DNA from: Pyrococcus sp. ST04
Lineage (GTDB): Archaea; Methanobacteriota_B; Thermococci; Thermococcales; Thermococcaceae
Reading direction: 5' to 3'
Assembly: GCF_000263735.1 (NCBI RefSeq)
Contig: NC_017946.1
Location: 1,343,348-1,407,347, forward strand
DNA: 64,000 nucleotides
Shown here: positions 30,079 through 36,775 of the stretch, piece by piece
How the letters are laid out: the number at the start of each line of letters is the position of its first letter
How positions within the stretch are numbered: position 1 is the stretch's first letter
Made by a program: the position numbers and the translations under genes
Notes under the pieces: model-generated
What the model saw: only the letters and a program-made list of their open reading frames with translations
Told to the model about the DNA's origin: nothing
Database searches by the model: none

Positions 30079-30387
30079 TCATGAGATGAGTTCAATTTCA
30101 ATTGTAACGTCTTCAGGAACGCGGATTCTCATGATTTGCCTCATAGCTCTCTCATCAGCTTCAATATCAATGAGCCTCTTATGAATTCTAAGCTCCCATC
30201 TGTCGAAGGTAGCTGAACCCTCTCCGTCGGGGCTCTTCCTTGTAACTATCCTTATCCTTTTGGTGGGAAGAGGTATTGGCCCGCTCATTCTCACTCCAGT
30301 TCTCTCAGCTATTTGCTTTATCTGATTTGCAACCTCATCAAGAGAGCGGACATTTGTACTTGCAAGCTTAATCCTTGCTTTCTGCAT
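30079..30387 (-). CDS. rps10: 30S ribosomal protein S10 (uS10)
   Basis: Small-subunit head protein. [26 protein letters not shown] and the [29 protein letters not shown] loop are diagnostic. The ATG at 30387 gives 102 residues, the archaeal norm, with GGGGTGAT 5 nt upstream. It follows EF-1alpha on the same strand, a classic archaeal order. Confidence 0.95.
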   Translation of the reverse strand: MQKARIKLASTNVRSLDEVANQIKQIAERTGVRMSGPIPLPTKRIRIVTRKSPDGEGSATFDRWELRIHKRLIDIEADERAMRQIMRIRVPEDVTIEIELIS

Positions 30388-30427
30388 AAAAATCACCCCA
30401 GAGAATTAATAAAGAAGGGAGAAGAAA

Positions 30428-31714
30428 TCACTCACCCTTCTGGATTGAGATTACCATACCTGCGGCGATTGTCATACCCATGTCTCTGATAGCGAATCTA
30501 CCGAGCTGTGGGATCTCCTTGAAGGGCTCAAGGACTACTGGCTTCATTGGCCTAAGGATAACGATTGCTGGGTCACCAGTCTTGATGAACTGTGGGTTCT
30601 CTTCAACAATGTTACCTGTCTTTGGATCAAGCTTTGCTAGGAGCTGCTCAAACCTAACTGGAACCTGAGCAGTGTGAGCGTGAAGGACTGGGCTGTAACC
30701 AACGGTAATTGCTGTTGGGTGGTTGAGGACATAAATCTGTGCCTTGAAGGTGTCCTTTGTCCTGACGACTGTTGGTGGCTTGTCGGTGTGTCCAGCAACG
30801 TCACCTCTCTTAATATCGTTCTTGCTAACACCTCTGACGTTGAATCCGATGTTGTCACCTGGAAGAGCCTCTTGGAGTGGCTCGTGGTGCATCTCGATGG
30901 ACTTGACTTCACCCTGTATGGGCTTGTGGAAGATCGTTGATGCTGGCTCAAAGATTACGACATCACCGACCTTAAGCTTACCAGTCTCTACTCTACCAAC
31001 TGGAACAGTACCGACACCCTTAATTGAGTAGACATCTTGGATGGGTATTCTGAGTGGCTTGTCAACAGGCTTCTCTGGCTCTGGTATCTGGTCAAGTGCC
31101 TCAACGAGTGTTGGACCGTTGTACCATGGCATCTTGTCACTCTTCTTAACAACGTTGTCGCCTTCCCAAGCGCTAATTGGGATTATTGGGAACTCCTTGT
31201 AACCAAGGATCTTGAGGAGCTTCTCAACCTGGGCCTTGACCTTCTCGAAAGCCTTCTGGTCGTAGTTAACCATGTCCATCTTGTTTATAGCAACGATGAT
31301 GTGCTTGATACCGAGAGTCTTTGCAAGGAATGCGTGCTCCTTGGTCTGTGGCATGACACCATCGGTAACTGCAACGACAAGAACTGCTGCGTCAGCCTGT
31401 GAGGCACCAGTAATCATGTTCTTAACGAAGTCCCTGTGACCAGGAGCGTCAATAATTGTAATGTACCTGTGTGGGGTCTCGAACTTGGTGTGAGCAACGT
31501 CAATGGTAATACCTCTTTCTCTCTCTTCCTTAAGCCTGTCCATGACCCAAGCGAACTTGAAGGACTTACCCTTTTCACCCATCTCCTCGAACTTCTTGAT
31601 GATTGTCTCTGGGATGTTACCTGTGTCGTAGAGGAGCCTTCCAATGGTTGTGCTCTTTCCGTGGTCTACGTGCCCGATAAACACGATGTTAACGTGGGGC
31701 TTGTCCTTTGGCAT
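30428..31714 (-). CDS. tuf: Translation elongation factor 1-alpha (aEF1A)
   Basis: GTPase that brings aminoacyl-tRNA to the ribosome; in archaea it also serves Pelota and aRF1. G motifs are complete: GHVDHGKST, the switch segment [22 protein letters not shown] and the SAW motif. It is 428 residues, the usual length. Codon use is strongly biased, as for a very highly expressed gene, and long open frames on the other strand are only a result of this bias. GGAGGTGG lies before the start, and a BRE/TATA is at about 31760-31776. Confidence 0.97.
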   Translation of the reverse strand: MPKDKPHVNIVFIGHVDHGKSTTIGRLLYDTGNIPETIIKKFEEMGEKGKSFKFAWVMDRLKEERERGITIDVAHTKFETPHRYITIIDAPGHRDFVKNMITGASQADAAVLVVAVTDGVMPQTKEHAFLAKTLGIKHIIVAINKMDMVNYDQKAFEKVKAQVEKLLKILGYKEFPIIPISAWEGDNVVKKSDKMPWYNGPTLVEALDQIPEPEKPVDKPLRIPIQDVYSIKGVGTVPVGRVETGKLKVGDVVIFEPASTIFHKPIQGEVKSIEMHHEPLQEALPGDNIGFNVRGVSKNDIKRGDVAGHTDKPPTVVRTKDTFKAQIYVLNHPTAITVGYSPVLHAHTAQVPVRFEQLLAKLDPKTGNIVEENPQFIKTGDPAIVILRPMKPVVLEPFKEIPQLGRFAIRDMGMTIAAGMVISIQKGE

Positions 31715-31759
31715 CTTTAACCACCTCCAAACTTTTGCCTAACCCTACTTTTGAGCTGG

Positions 31760-31776
31760 CTTTTTAAAATTTTCGC
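31760..31776 (-). promoter_or_regulatory. EF-1alpha promoter
   Basis: On the minus strand GCGAAAATTTTAAAAAG provides BRE and TATA about 50 nt before the ATG at 31714. A strong G+C-rich hairpin lies just upstream at 31782-31821. Confidence 0.55.
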
Positions 31777-31781
31777 ACATC

Positions 31782-31821
31782 AGCCCCCTCCGGCGGGAAA
31801 CCCGCCACTTGGGAGGGAGCT
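31782..31821. other. G+C-rich long hairpin upstream of the EF-1alpha promoter
   Basis: AGCCCCCTCC pairs with GGAGGGAGCT, and inside it GGCGGG-AAA-CCCGCC forms a second stem, with an asymmetric ACTTG bulge between. It stands out in an A+T-rich spacer. It could be the 3' part of an RNA, a terminator or a protein-binding RNA with a kink. Strand and function are undecided. Confidence 0.4.
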
Positions 31822-31913
31822 TCATGGGCTCGGATTGAAGTAAAAAATGGGGCTTAAAAACTTAACTCACAGATTTAAACAGAAAGTCGTAAACTGACTA
31901 CCTAGGAAGAGGC

Positions 31914-31965
31914 TCAGCGGTGACCACTATCATCATCACTCAGACAAGACCGATTTCTTCATCGC
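31914..31965 (-). ncRNA. C/D-box sRNA sharing a promoter region with lplA
   Basis: On the minus strand: C GCGATGA (31959-31965, one change from consensus), a 15-nt guide, D' CTGA (31940-31943), a 3-nt spacer, C' ATGATGA (31930-31936), a 12-nt guide, D CTGA (31914-31917). The D' guide is complementary to ACAAGACCGAUUUCU and the D guide to CGGUGACCACUA. Targets were not assigned. The TATA at 31989-31997 lies about 25 nt before it and equally about 25 nt before lplA on the other strand. Confidence 0.75.
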
Positions 31966-31985
31966 CCCTTCAATTCACTCGCAAA

Positions 31986-32000
31986 TATGTATTTAAACTG
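31986..32000. promoter_or_regulatory. Symmetric TATA region serving lplA and the sRNA
   Basis: TATGTATTTAAACTG contains the self-complementary TTTAAA. The lplA ATG (32019) and the first base of the minus-strand sRNA (about 31967) are each about 25 nt away, which fits a bidirectional promoter. Confidence 0.5.
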
Positions 32001-32018
32001 TTATACAAACTACAGGCC

Positions 32019-32768
32019 ATGAGATTCATACCCCTTATAGTCGCAAGACCGGAAGTTCAGATGGCTATAGACGAAGCCATAATGATAGCGAGGATCGAGG
32101 GGAAAGTTCCAGATACAGTAAGGCTTTATGTGTTTAAGCCAAGTTCAGTAACAATCGGTAGATTTCAGAGTGTTAGACACGATGTAGACTTGAATAAAGC
32201 AAAAGAGCTTGGAATTCCAGTAGTTAGGAGAATTACAGGAGGAGGAAGTGTCTTCCATGATGAGTTTGGGGAGATAACGTACTCAGTTGTTATAGGGGAA
32301 GACTATCATCCCGCACTTAAAAATATCCAGGAAAGCTATAGATTTTTAGCTGGCCCTCTAGTGGATGCCCTTAGAGATCTCAACCTGAATGCAGAGTTTT
32401 CTGGACTTAATGACATTGTTGTCAATGGTAAAAAGATAAGCGGATCTGCTCAAACTAGAAGGAAAGGGGTTATACTCCAACACGGAACTTTTATGTACTC
32501 AACGAGGCTGGAAATCTTGGCATCGGTTTTGAAAGTTTCCAAGGAAAAACTCAAGGATAAAGGAGTAAAAAGCATTTACGAAAGGGTAACTACTTTGGAA
32601 AAAGAAGGGATAAAGCTGAGCATGAACGAAGCCTATGAACTACTTAGAGCATCATTCTTTAGGGCATTTCCACTAGAGGAAGGAGAGCTAACGAAATATG
32701 AACTAGAGCTGGCAGAAAAGTTGATCGAAGAGAAATATGGAAATCCCAACTGGAATGAAATGAAGTAA
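32019..32768 (+). CDS. lplA: Lipoate--protein ligase A, catalytic subunit-like
   Basis: Attaches lipoate to acceptor proteins. The biotin/lipoyl ligase fold shows PVVRRITGGGSVFHDEFGEITYSVV (RRxxGGGxVxHD signature) and NDIVVNGKKISGSAQTRRKGVILQHGTF with the catalytic lysine. At 249 residues it has no C-terminal accessory domain, so it belongs to the bipartite archaeal type, in which a separate LplB is needed. No LplB gene is visible here. The ATG at 32019 is right for an almost leaderless mRNA, because TATA is 25 nt upstream. The longer frame from 31920 runs through the promoter and sRNA. Confidence 0.88.
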   Translation: MRFIPLIVARPEVQMAIDEAIMIARIEGKVPDTVRLYVFKPSSVTIGRFQSVRHDVDLNKAKELGIPVVRRITGGGSVFHDEFGEITYSVVIGEDYHPALKNIQESYRFLAGPLVDALRDLNLNAEFSGLNDIVVNGKKISGSAQTRRKGVILQHGTFMYSTRLEILASVLKVSKEKLKDKGVKSIYERVTTLEKEGIKLSMNEAYELLRASFFRAFPLEEGELTKYELELAEKLIEEKYGNPNWNEMK

Positions 32769-32783
32769 TTATGTCGTTACGTT

Positions 32784-32821
32784 ATTTTTTCTTTTTTCAA
32801 GCCTCGCCCTTTGGGGTGGGG
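32784..32821 (+). repeat. IS605-like right-end palindrome, copy 1 (degenerate)
   Basis: A T-rich run (TTTTTTCTTTTTTCAA) leads into CCTCGCCC-TTTG-GGGTGGGG. It directly follows lplA in sense orientation. The AGGAGGTCAG tail seen in other copies is missing. It could now serve as the lplA terminator. Confidence 0.6.
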
Positions 32822-32884
32822 ACGAATAAACGTTCAATGTGTCTCGGAAAATCGAAACCTTTTTAGAATCTTGCAACGTAATTT

Positions 32885-33139
32885 GGCCCCCGAAGCGACC
32901 ACCTAAAAAACAACCCCTCTCAAAGGGGTTTAACGTGTCCCTCCCGATAGGGGGATGACGCCATAAGGCGTCCTCGTTGGGGTGGCCTTTGGACGATAAC
33001 CCCGAACCCGCTTGGGCGGGTAGGGGTAACGGGCCTGAGACCGGGCCTGCGGGCTGAGCTGAAACCGGCGACGGGAGTAGGTGATGGGCCCGCGAACCGA
33101 TGAGTCCCCTAAAGGGTTGGGGTTATGACGCCCAAGAGG
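32885..33139 (+). ncRNA. Candidate structured G+C-rich RNA (possible omega-RNA relic)
   Basis: About 255 nt with strikingly high G+C, dense in hairpins: AACCCCT-CTCAA-AGGGGTT, GACGCC-ATAA-GGCGTC, ACCCGC-TTG-GGCGGGT, and GGGGT...ACCCC pairings. A BRE/TATA-like CGAAACCTTTTTAGA at 32853-32867 lies about 25 nt upstream. The 3' side runs straight into an IS605-type right-end palindrome, the position where TnpB guide RNAs lie. One plus frame is open from 32951 to about 33101 and could be the relic of a tnpB 3' end. I see no RNase P or SRP RNA motifs. Its identity is unproven. Confidence 0.5.
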
Positions 33140-33140
33140 A

Positions 33141-33172
33141 ACCCTCACCCTTCAGGGCGAAGAGGAGGTCAG
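33141..33172 (+). repeat. IS605-like right-end palindrome, copy 2
   Basis: CCCTCACCC-TTCA-GGGCGAAGAGG followed by AGGTCAG. On the minus strand it forms the last six codons and the stop of the CDF gene. It directly follows the G+C-rich RNA candidate. Confidence 0.65.
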
Positions 33173-34021
33173 ACCCTTTATATCCACGTGAACAAATGCA
33201 ACTTCAACCTCTGGCAACTCCTCAATTTTCTTCTTGACTTCTTCACTTATGTTATGTGCCTCCAGGAGAGTAATGGTAGGAGAAACCTCTATGTGCAACT
33301 CGACATGTAACTTACTTCCCACGTAGTGAGCTCTTAAATCATGAACTCCTAAAACTCCAGGAACGCTAAGAGCAGCATCCTCAATCTTCTTACACACCTC
33401 ATATGGAGGAGCCCTACCCGTTAGATAGTTCAGGTTCTCCAAGATTATCTCAGCAGCAACCTTTCCAATAAAAAGAGAAACAATTATCCCAGCCAGTGCA
33501 TCACCAAACCAAAATCCAATTTTCTCAAGGAAGAATCCAAACAAAACAGCCACAGTGCTGAGAACATCGCTTCTATGGTGGTATGCATCTGCTATTAGAA
33601 TCTTATTATCAACTTTCTTTCCAATGCGCAACGTGTACCTAGTCATTCCTTCCTTAATTATAATCGAGACTACTGCAACGCTTATCATAAGAGGGTTAAC
33701 ATCAATTCTAACTCCATGAAGAATTCTCTCAATTGAATCTCTCCCGATTTCATAAGCGACTAGAATTAATAACTGACCCATAAAGAATGCAAAGAGGGGT
33801 TCAAATCTAGAGTGGCCAAAAGGATGCGAACTGTCTGGAGGCTTCTTTGAAATTTTTATCCCTATTAGGCCGATTATACTTGTTAGTGTATCACTAAAAG
33901 AGTGAACACCGTCTGATATCAAAGCTATACTTGAATAGATTATTCCCACTATAATTTTAAGGAAAGCCAAGAACAGATTTCCCACTATGCTCACTATTAT
34001 CGGCTTGTATTCTTCCTCCAT
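33152..34021 (-). CDS. Cation diffusion facilitator (metal/H+ antiporter)
   Basis: Exports divalent metals (Zn, Mn, Fe or Co). Six membrane helices carry the two metal-site motifs SDGVHSFSDT (about residue 36) and DAYHHRSDVLST (about 145), and the C-terminal cytosolic domain has VHDLRAHYVGSKLHVELHIEV. The HHRSD form is common among zinc and iron exporters. Length 289 is normal. The final residues LTSSSP and the stop are encoded by an IS605-like right end, so the natural C-terminus has been replaced. A TATA (CCTTATAAAATT) lies upstream at about 34045. Its function should be intact, since only the tail is changed. Confidence 0.92.
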   Translation of the reverse strand: MEEEYKPIIVSIVGNLFLAFLKIIVGIIYSSIALISDGVHSFSDTLTSIIGLIGIKISKKPPDSSHPFGHSRFEPLFAFFMGQLLILVAYEIGRDSIERILHGVRIDVNPLMISVAVVSIIIKEGMTRYTLRIGKKVDNKILIADAYHHRSDVLSTVAVLFGFFLEKIGFWFGDALAGIIVSLFIGKVAAEIILENLNYLTGRAPPYEVCKKIEDAALSVPGVLGVHDLRAHYVGSKLHVELHIEVSPTITLLEAHNISEEVKKKIEELPEVEVAFVHVDIKGLTSSSP

Positions 34022-34138
34022 ATTATCACCTTAGCATATGCACAAAATTTTATAAGGCCCCAAATTCAGTTTTCCGGAGAACATTTATTAGATTTTCCAA
34101 TTTTGTTAGCCTAATCTAAAAAATTTAGAGAACAGCGG

Positions 34139-34190
34139 TCAGTCCGTCACTCCCTCATCACTTCTCAGCCTAGGCTGAACTCCTCATCCC
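34139..34190 (-). ncRNA. C/D-box sRNA
   Basis: On the minus strand: C GGGATGA (34184-34190, one change), a 15-nt guide, D' CTGA, a 3-nt spacer, C' GTGATGA, a 12-nt guide, D CTGA (34139-34142). GCGG before and CCGC after the boxes can pair as a terminal stem. The D guide is complementary to UCCGUCACUCCC. The target is not assigned. It lies 28 nt downstream of the next sRNA in the same direction. Confidence 0.75.
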
Positions 34191-34218
34191 GCACTCGTAT
34201 TCCTTGAGGGTCTAGAGC

Positions 34219-34268
34219 TCAGAGATCACCTACCATCATCACAACTCAGTTCGCCCATCACTCATCAT
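34219..34268 (-). ncRNA. C/D-box sRNA with 16S decoding-site complementarity
   Basis: All boxes are perfect on the minus strand: C ATGATGA (34262-34268), a 12-nt guide, D' CTGA, a 3-nt spacer, C' GTGATGA, a 13-nt guide, D CTGA (34219-34222). The D' guide GTGATGGGCG pairs with 16S rRNA CGCCCGUCAC (ten pairs, one G-U), and the box-plus-five rule points to E. coli C1402. The D guide has about nine pairs, one G-U, with GGAUCACCU near the 16S 3' end. These target assignments rest on universal 16S sequence I know, since no rRNA gene is in the window. Confidence 0.88.
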
Positions 34269-34335
34269 TGCCAAAAAGAGAAGTCAGTAAGAGGTTAATA
34301 AGGTTTGGGCAGGAAGCAAGAAAACGGGCAAAACT

Positions 34336-34569
34336 TCAGACATCCCACCCGAACTCTTCCCTTACAAGTTTCACCAATTCTTTAAATTCCTCTTTTTTGA
34401 TATTCACGCTGCTCGTTGCCCCAACAAGCGCTATTATCCCATGAACTTCTTCTTGGATCTGGATAACATCATCTGCAACCTTTGCAACTCTGAGCTCTCT
34501 CCTCGCTACCTCATCCTCGCTGATCTTAAATCTATCCTCCCCTATCTTGTAGTATCTAATTTCTGTCAT
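34336..34569 (-). CDS. Small conserved hypothetical protein, 77 aa
   Basis: A short alpha/beta protein (EIRYYKIGEDRFKISEDEVARRELRVAKVADDVIQIQEE) with a helical end (FKELVKLVREEFGWDV). I do not recognise it. GGAGGTGAT lies before the ATG and an own TATA (CCTTATAATTTTCC) lies at about 34610-34625, so it is a real gene. It is between the sRNA pair and the tRNA pair. Confidence 0.7.
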   Translation of the reverse strand: MTEIRYYKIGEDRFKISEDEVARRELRVAKVADDVIQIQEEVHGIIALVGATSSVNIKKEEFKELVKLVREEFGWDV

Positions 34570-34693
34570 TCTTCATCACCTCCACTTTTTTCTCAACTTT
34601 TAGTTACGAAATGGAAAATTATAAGGGTTTCGGAGAATCTTGAATAGAACCGTAATATTTATAAAGTCATTAGGATGGTTATTTCTTGGACGC

Positions 34694-34769
34694 GCCGCCG
34701 TAGCTTAGCTGGTGGAGCGCCGGACTGTTAATCCGGCGGTCCCCGGTTCGAATCCGGGCGGCGGCGCCA
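34694..34769 (+). tRNA. tRNA-Asn (GUU)
   Basis: Acceptor GCCGCCG/CGGCGGC, anticodon loop CTGTTAA (GTT) and T-loop TTCGAAT. CCA is encoded at 34767-34769. The promoter CCGTAATATTTATAAAG lies at 34650-34666. No intron. Confidence 0.95.
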
Positions 34770-34778
34770 AAAGGAAAA

Positions 34779-34856
34779 GGGCCCGTAGCTCAGCCTGGTC
34801 AGAGCGCGCGGCTCATAACCGCGTGGTCCGGGGTTCAAATCCCCGCGGGCCCACCA
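34779..34856 (+). tRNA. tRNA with CAU anticodon, probably tRNA-Ile2
   Basis: Acceptor GGGCCCG/CGGGCCC, anticodon loop CTCATAA and encoded CCA at 34854-34856. The elongator Met tRNA (with intron) is at 23794, and this one lacks the AGC initiator end. By elimination I think it is the isoleucine tRNA whose C34 is changed to agmatidine. Automated tools usually call it Met. It follows tRNA-Asn after 9 nt, probably in one transcript. Confidence 0.85.
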
Positions 34857-34875
34857 AAACTATTCAAAACTATTC

Positions 34876-35721
34876 TTAAATTCTCGATTCTCCTTGAACT
34901 ATTGAGATCCCTAATATTATTAGAGAAAGGCCGACAATTGTTGATATTAGTATCTTCTCCCCCAAGACTATTGAGATGATACAAAGAGACAACGCAGGAG
35001 TTAAGTATATCAAAGAAGATACTTTTTTAGCTTCCTCACTTTCAAGAGCTTTAAGCCATACAAAGAAAGTAACCCCCATTTCAAACAATCCGATATATAT
35101 TGACCCAACAATTCCAAGAATGTCAATCTTAATGCCCCGAAGAACGACGAAAGCTCCTATGTAAATCACTCCAAAAAAGAAATTCCAGAACATCTTAACA
35201 ATGCTGTCCCTCTTATCTCTCAAGTTGAGAATCCAGTAGGTGGCCCAAATTAATGCACTAGCAAGAGCGAGACCATCCCCAACTGGATTTACAAACTTTA
35301 GAGAGGATAAATTCCCTCTTGTCCCAACAACTAGAGCTCCAGTAAAGCTCACAAGAATACCAAGGAGGGAATGATAGGTTAAAGACTGACCAAGAAATAT
35401 TGTTGCAAATATTGTTAAGAAGATTGGCCAAGTATAGTTAAGAGCCTGAGCCTCTTGGGCTGGGAGAAGATCATATGCTGTAAAAAGAACTAGATAATAA
35501 AGGAAGGGGTTTAAAAATCCTAAAACTGCAGAACTCAGATTTACCTTAAAGTCGAATACATCTCTACTCTTACTCCTTAGAATTCCAAAAAAGAATACTA
35601 AAAGTGATGTCAGGGAGGCATAGAACAACATTGAAACAGGATCTATTCGAGACAGAGTCAACTTAAAGGCTGTAGCTACAGTAGACCAGAGTAAAACGGC
35701 TAGTATTCCATACTTGTTCAT
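34876..35721 (-). CDS. EamA/DMT family transporter
   Basis: Ten predicted membrane helices in two EamA repeats, starting MNKYGILAVLLWSTVATAFKLTLSRIDP, the typical first helix of drug/metabolite transporters. A second repeat begins around LVGDGLALASALIWATYWILNLRDKRDS. The Glu-rich loop and length of 281 agree. The substrate is unknown, although amino acids or nucleosides are common. The promoter lies inside a palindrome 20 nt before the start, so the mRNA would be leaderless and could be repressor controlled. It is downstream of the L7Ae ribosomal cluster but has its own promoter. Confidence 0.88.
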   Translation of the reverse strand: MNKYGILAVLLWSTVATAFKLTLSRIDPVSMLFYASLTSLLVFFFGILRSKSRDVFDFKVNLSSAVLGFLNPFLYYLVLFTAYDLLPAQEAQALNYTWPIFLTIFATIFLGQSLTYHSLLGILVSFTGALVVGTRGNLSSLKFVNPVGDGLALASALIWATYWILNLRDKRDSIVKMFWNFFFGVIYIGAFVVLRGIKIDILGIVGSIYIGLFEMGVTFFVWLKALESEEAKKVSSLIYLTPALSLCIISIVLGEKILISTIVGLSLIILGISIVQGESRI

Positions 35722-35737
35722 GATGTATGCTCATGCT

Positions 35738-35756
35738 AACTCCCTTATAAGGAGTT
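35738..35756 (-). promoter_or_regulatory. Palindromic promoter of the EamA gene
   Basis: AACTCCCTTATAAGGAGTT: arms AACTCC and GGAGTT enclose the TATA box (CTTATAAG). The ATG lies about 24 nt downstream. A regulator bound to these arms would block TBP. Confidence 0.55.
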
Positions 35757-35797
35757 CGGATGATGAAAATGAATTAAAAGGACAATCAAGAAAAATG

Positions 35798-36001
35798 CTA
35801 CCTTCTCTTTCCTCTCTGAATCTTGGCTTCTTGATAAGCTTTAGTCCACTTAAGCTTTCTAGGATTTCTACCCATAAAGAAATATCTTTCACATTTCCTA
35901 GAGCAGAAAAAGAACACTCTACCATCATTCCTAACGAACATCTTGCCAGTCCCGGGTTCAAAGGGCTTGCCACAGTATGAGCAGATGTTCCACCTTGCCA
36001 T
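35798..36001 (-). CDS. rpl24e: 50S ribosomal protein L24e
   Basis: Small zinc-binding ribosomal protein. The CSYCG...CSRKC zinc site and [15 protein letters not shown] segment are conserved. Length is 67. It is third in the L7Ae-S28e-L24e operon; the NDK and IF2 genes that often follow in archaea are not here. Confidence 0.95.
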   Translation of the reverse strand: MARWNICSYCGKPFEPGTGKMFVRNDGRVFFFCSRKCERYFFMGRNPRKLKWTKAYQEAKIQRGKRR

Positions 36002-36007
36002 CTAATT

Positions 36008-36223
36008 TCACCTCCTGCTCTTAATCTCCCTGGCTTCTCTTTCGGTTTCTCTGAGTATCAAAATGTCCCCAACCCTAACTGGACCTCTGACGTTTCTTCT
36101 AATTACCCTGCCCTTGTCCCTACCCTCAAGGATTCTAACCTTAACCTGCGTAACATCTCCCGTTGTTCCAGTTCTTCCTATGATCTCAATAACTTCAGCT
36201 GGGTATCCTTCATCCTCCGCCAT
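36008..36223 (-). CDS. rps28e: 30S ribosomal protein S28e
   Basis: A 71-residue OB-fold protein with the conserved [43 protein letters not shown]. It is separated by 6 nt from L24e, and GGGGTGTG lies before the start. Middle gene of the ribosomal operon. Confidence 0.96.
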
Positions 36224-36280
36224 GCCTCACACCCCACTTATGAGCATGATTAAATGAGAGAGGAAATAAAGGAAGGGAGC

Positions 36281-36655
36281 TCACTTCATGAGCTCCCTAA
36301 CCTTCATTGCAATTTCCTCAACTAAATCTCTCGCCTTACCAGGCTCAATTATAGCAACACTAGCTGCAGCAACCTCAATCCCAGCAGCAGCACCAAGCTC
36401 CTTCTTGCTTGGAACGTAAATGTATGGGATCTCCTTCTCCTCACAGAGAGGTGGCAAGTGAGCTACTATTTCCTCTGGATCAACGTCTTCAGCTATTATG
36501 ACAAGCTTTGCCTGACCCCTCTCAACGGCCTTTGTAGTTTCGTTTGTTCCCTTCCTTATTTTTCCAGTGTCCCTAGCAATTTCTACTGCCTGAAGTGCCT
36601 TCTCAGCGAGCTCCTTTGGGACTTCAAACTTAACGTAACTTGGCTTGGCCATCAT
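36281..36655 (-). CDS. rpl7ae: 50S ribosomal protein L7Ae
   Basis: Kink-turn RNA-binding protein of the large subunit, and also a core protein of archaeal C/D and H/ACA RNPs and RNase P. The [43 protein letters not shown] motif is the RNA-binding centre. 124 residues, starting [10 protein letters not shown]; either the first or second ATG may be used. It will bind the four C/D sRNAs described in this window. A promoter faces away from the rhomboid gene. Confidence 0.96.
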
Positions 36656-36775
36656 CCATCCCTCCCTTCGTCATCGTTCATCTGTCGAGCTTGGTTGATA
36701 TTGGATAATTTAAAAGGATTTTGGTTAGACAATACATTTTTAAAATCAGCATTACTCCCAAAAATGGGGAGATAG

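Noticed and set aside
30428-31714. Many long reading frames opposite EF-1alpha (and opposite the S-layer gene)
   Set aside because: They arise from the strong codon bias of these highly expressed genes; no RBS or promoter supports them and the proteins are low-complexity.
31920-32018. Extended N-terminus of LplA from 31920
   Set aside because: The extra 33 codons cover the C/D sRNA and the TATA box; the ATG at 32019 is at the proper distance from the promoter and matches the family.
32885-33139. RNase P RNA or SRP 7S RNA
   Set aside because: The G+C-rich block lacks the conserved RNase P core (GAGGAAAGUCC, ACAGAA) and the SRP helix 8 motif (CAGGUCCGGAAGGAAGC-like) on either strand.
32930-33148. 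72-codon minus-strand frame in the G+C-rich block
   Set aside because: It is Arg/Pro-rich and follows the palindromes of the structured RNA candidate, with no RBS or TATA; it is a composition effect.
34694-34875. tRNA-associated integration (att) site for a provirus
   Set aside because: No partial tRNA duplication, integrase or foreign-looking block flanks either tRNA; neighbours are housekeeping genes.
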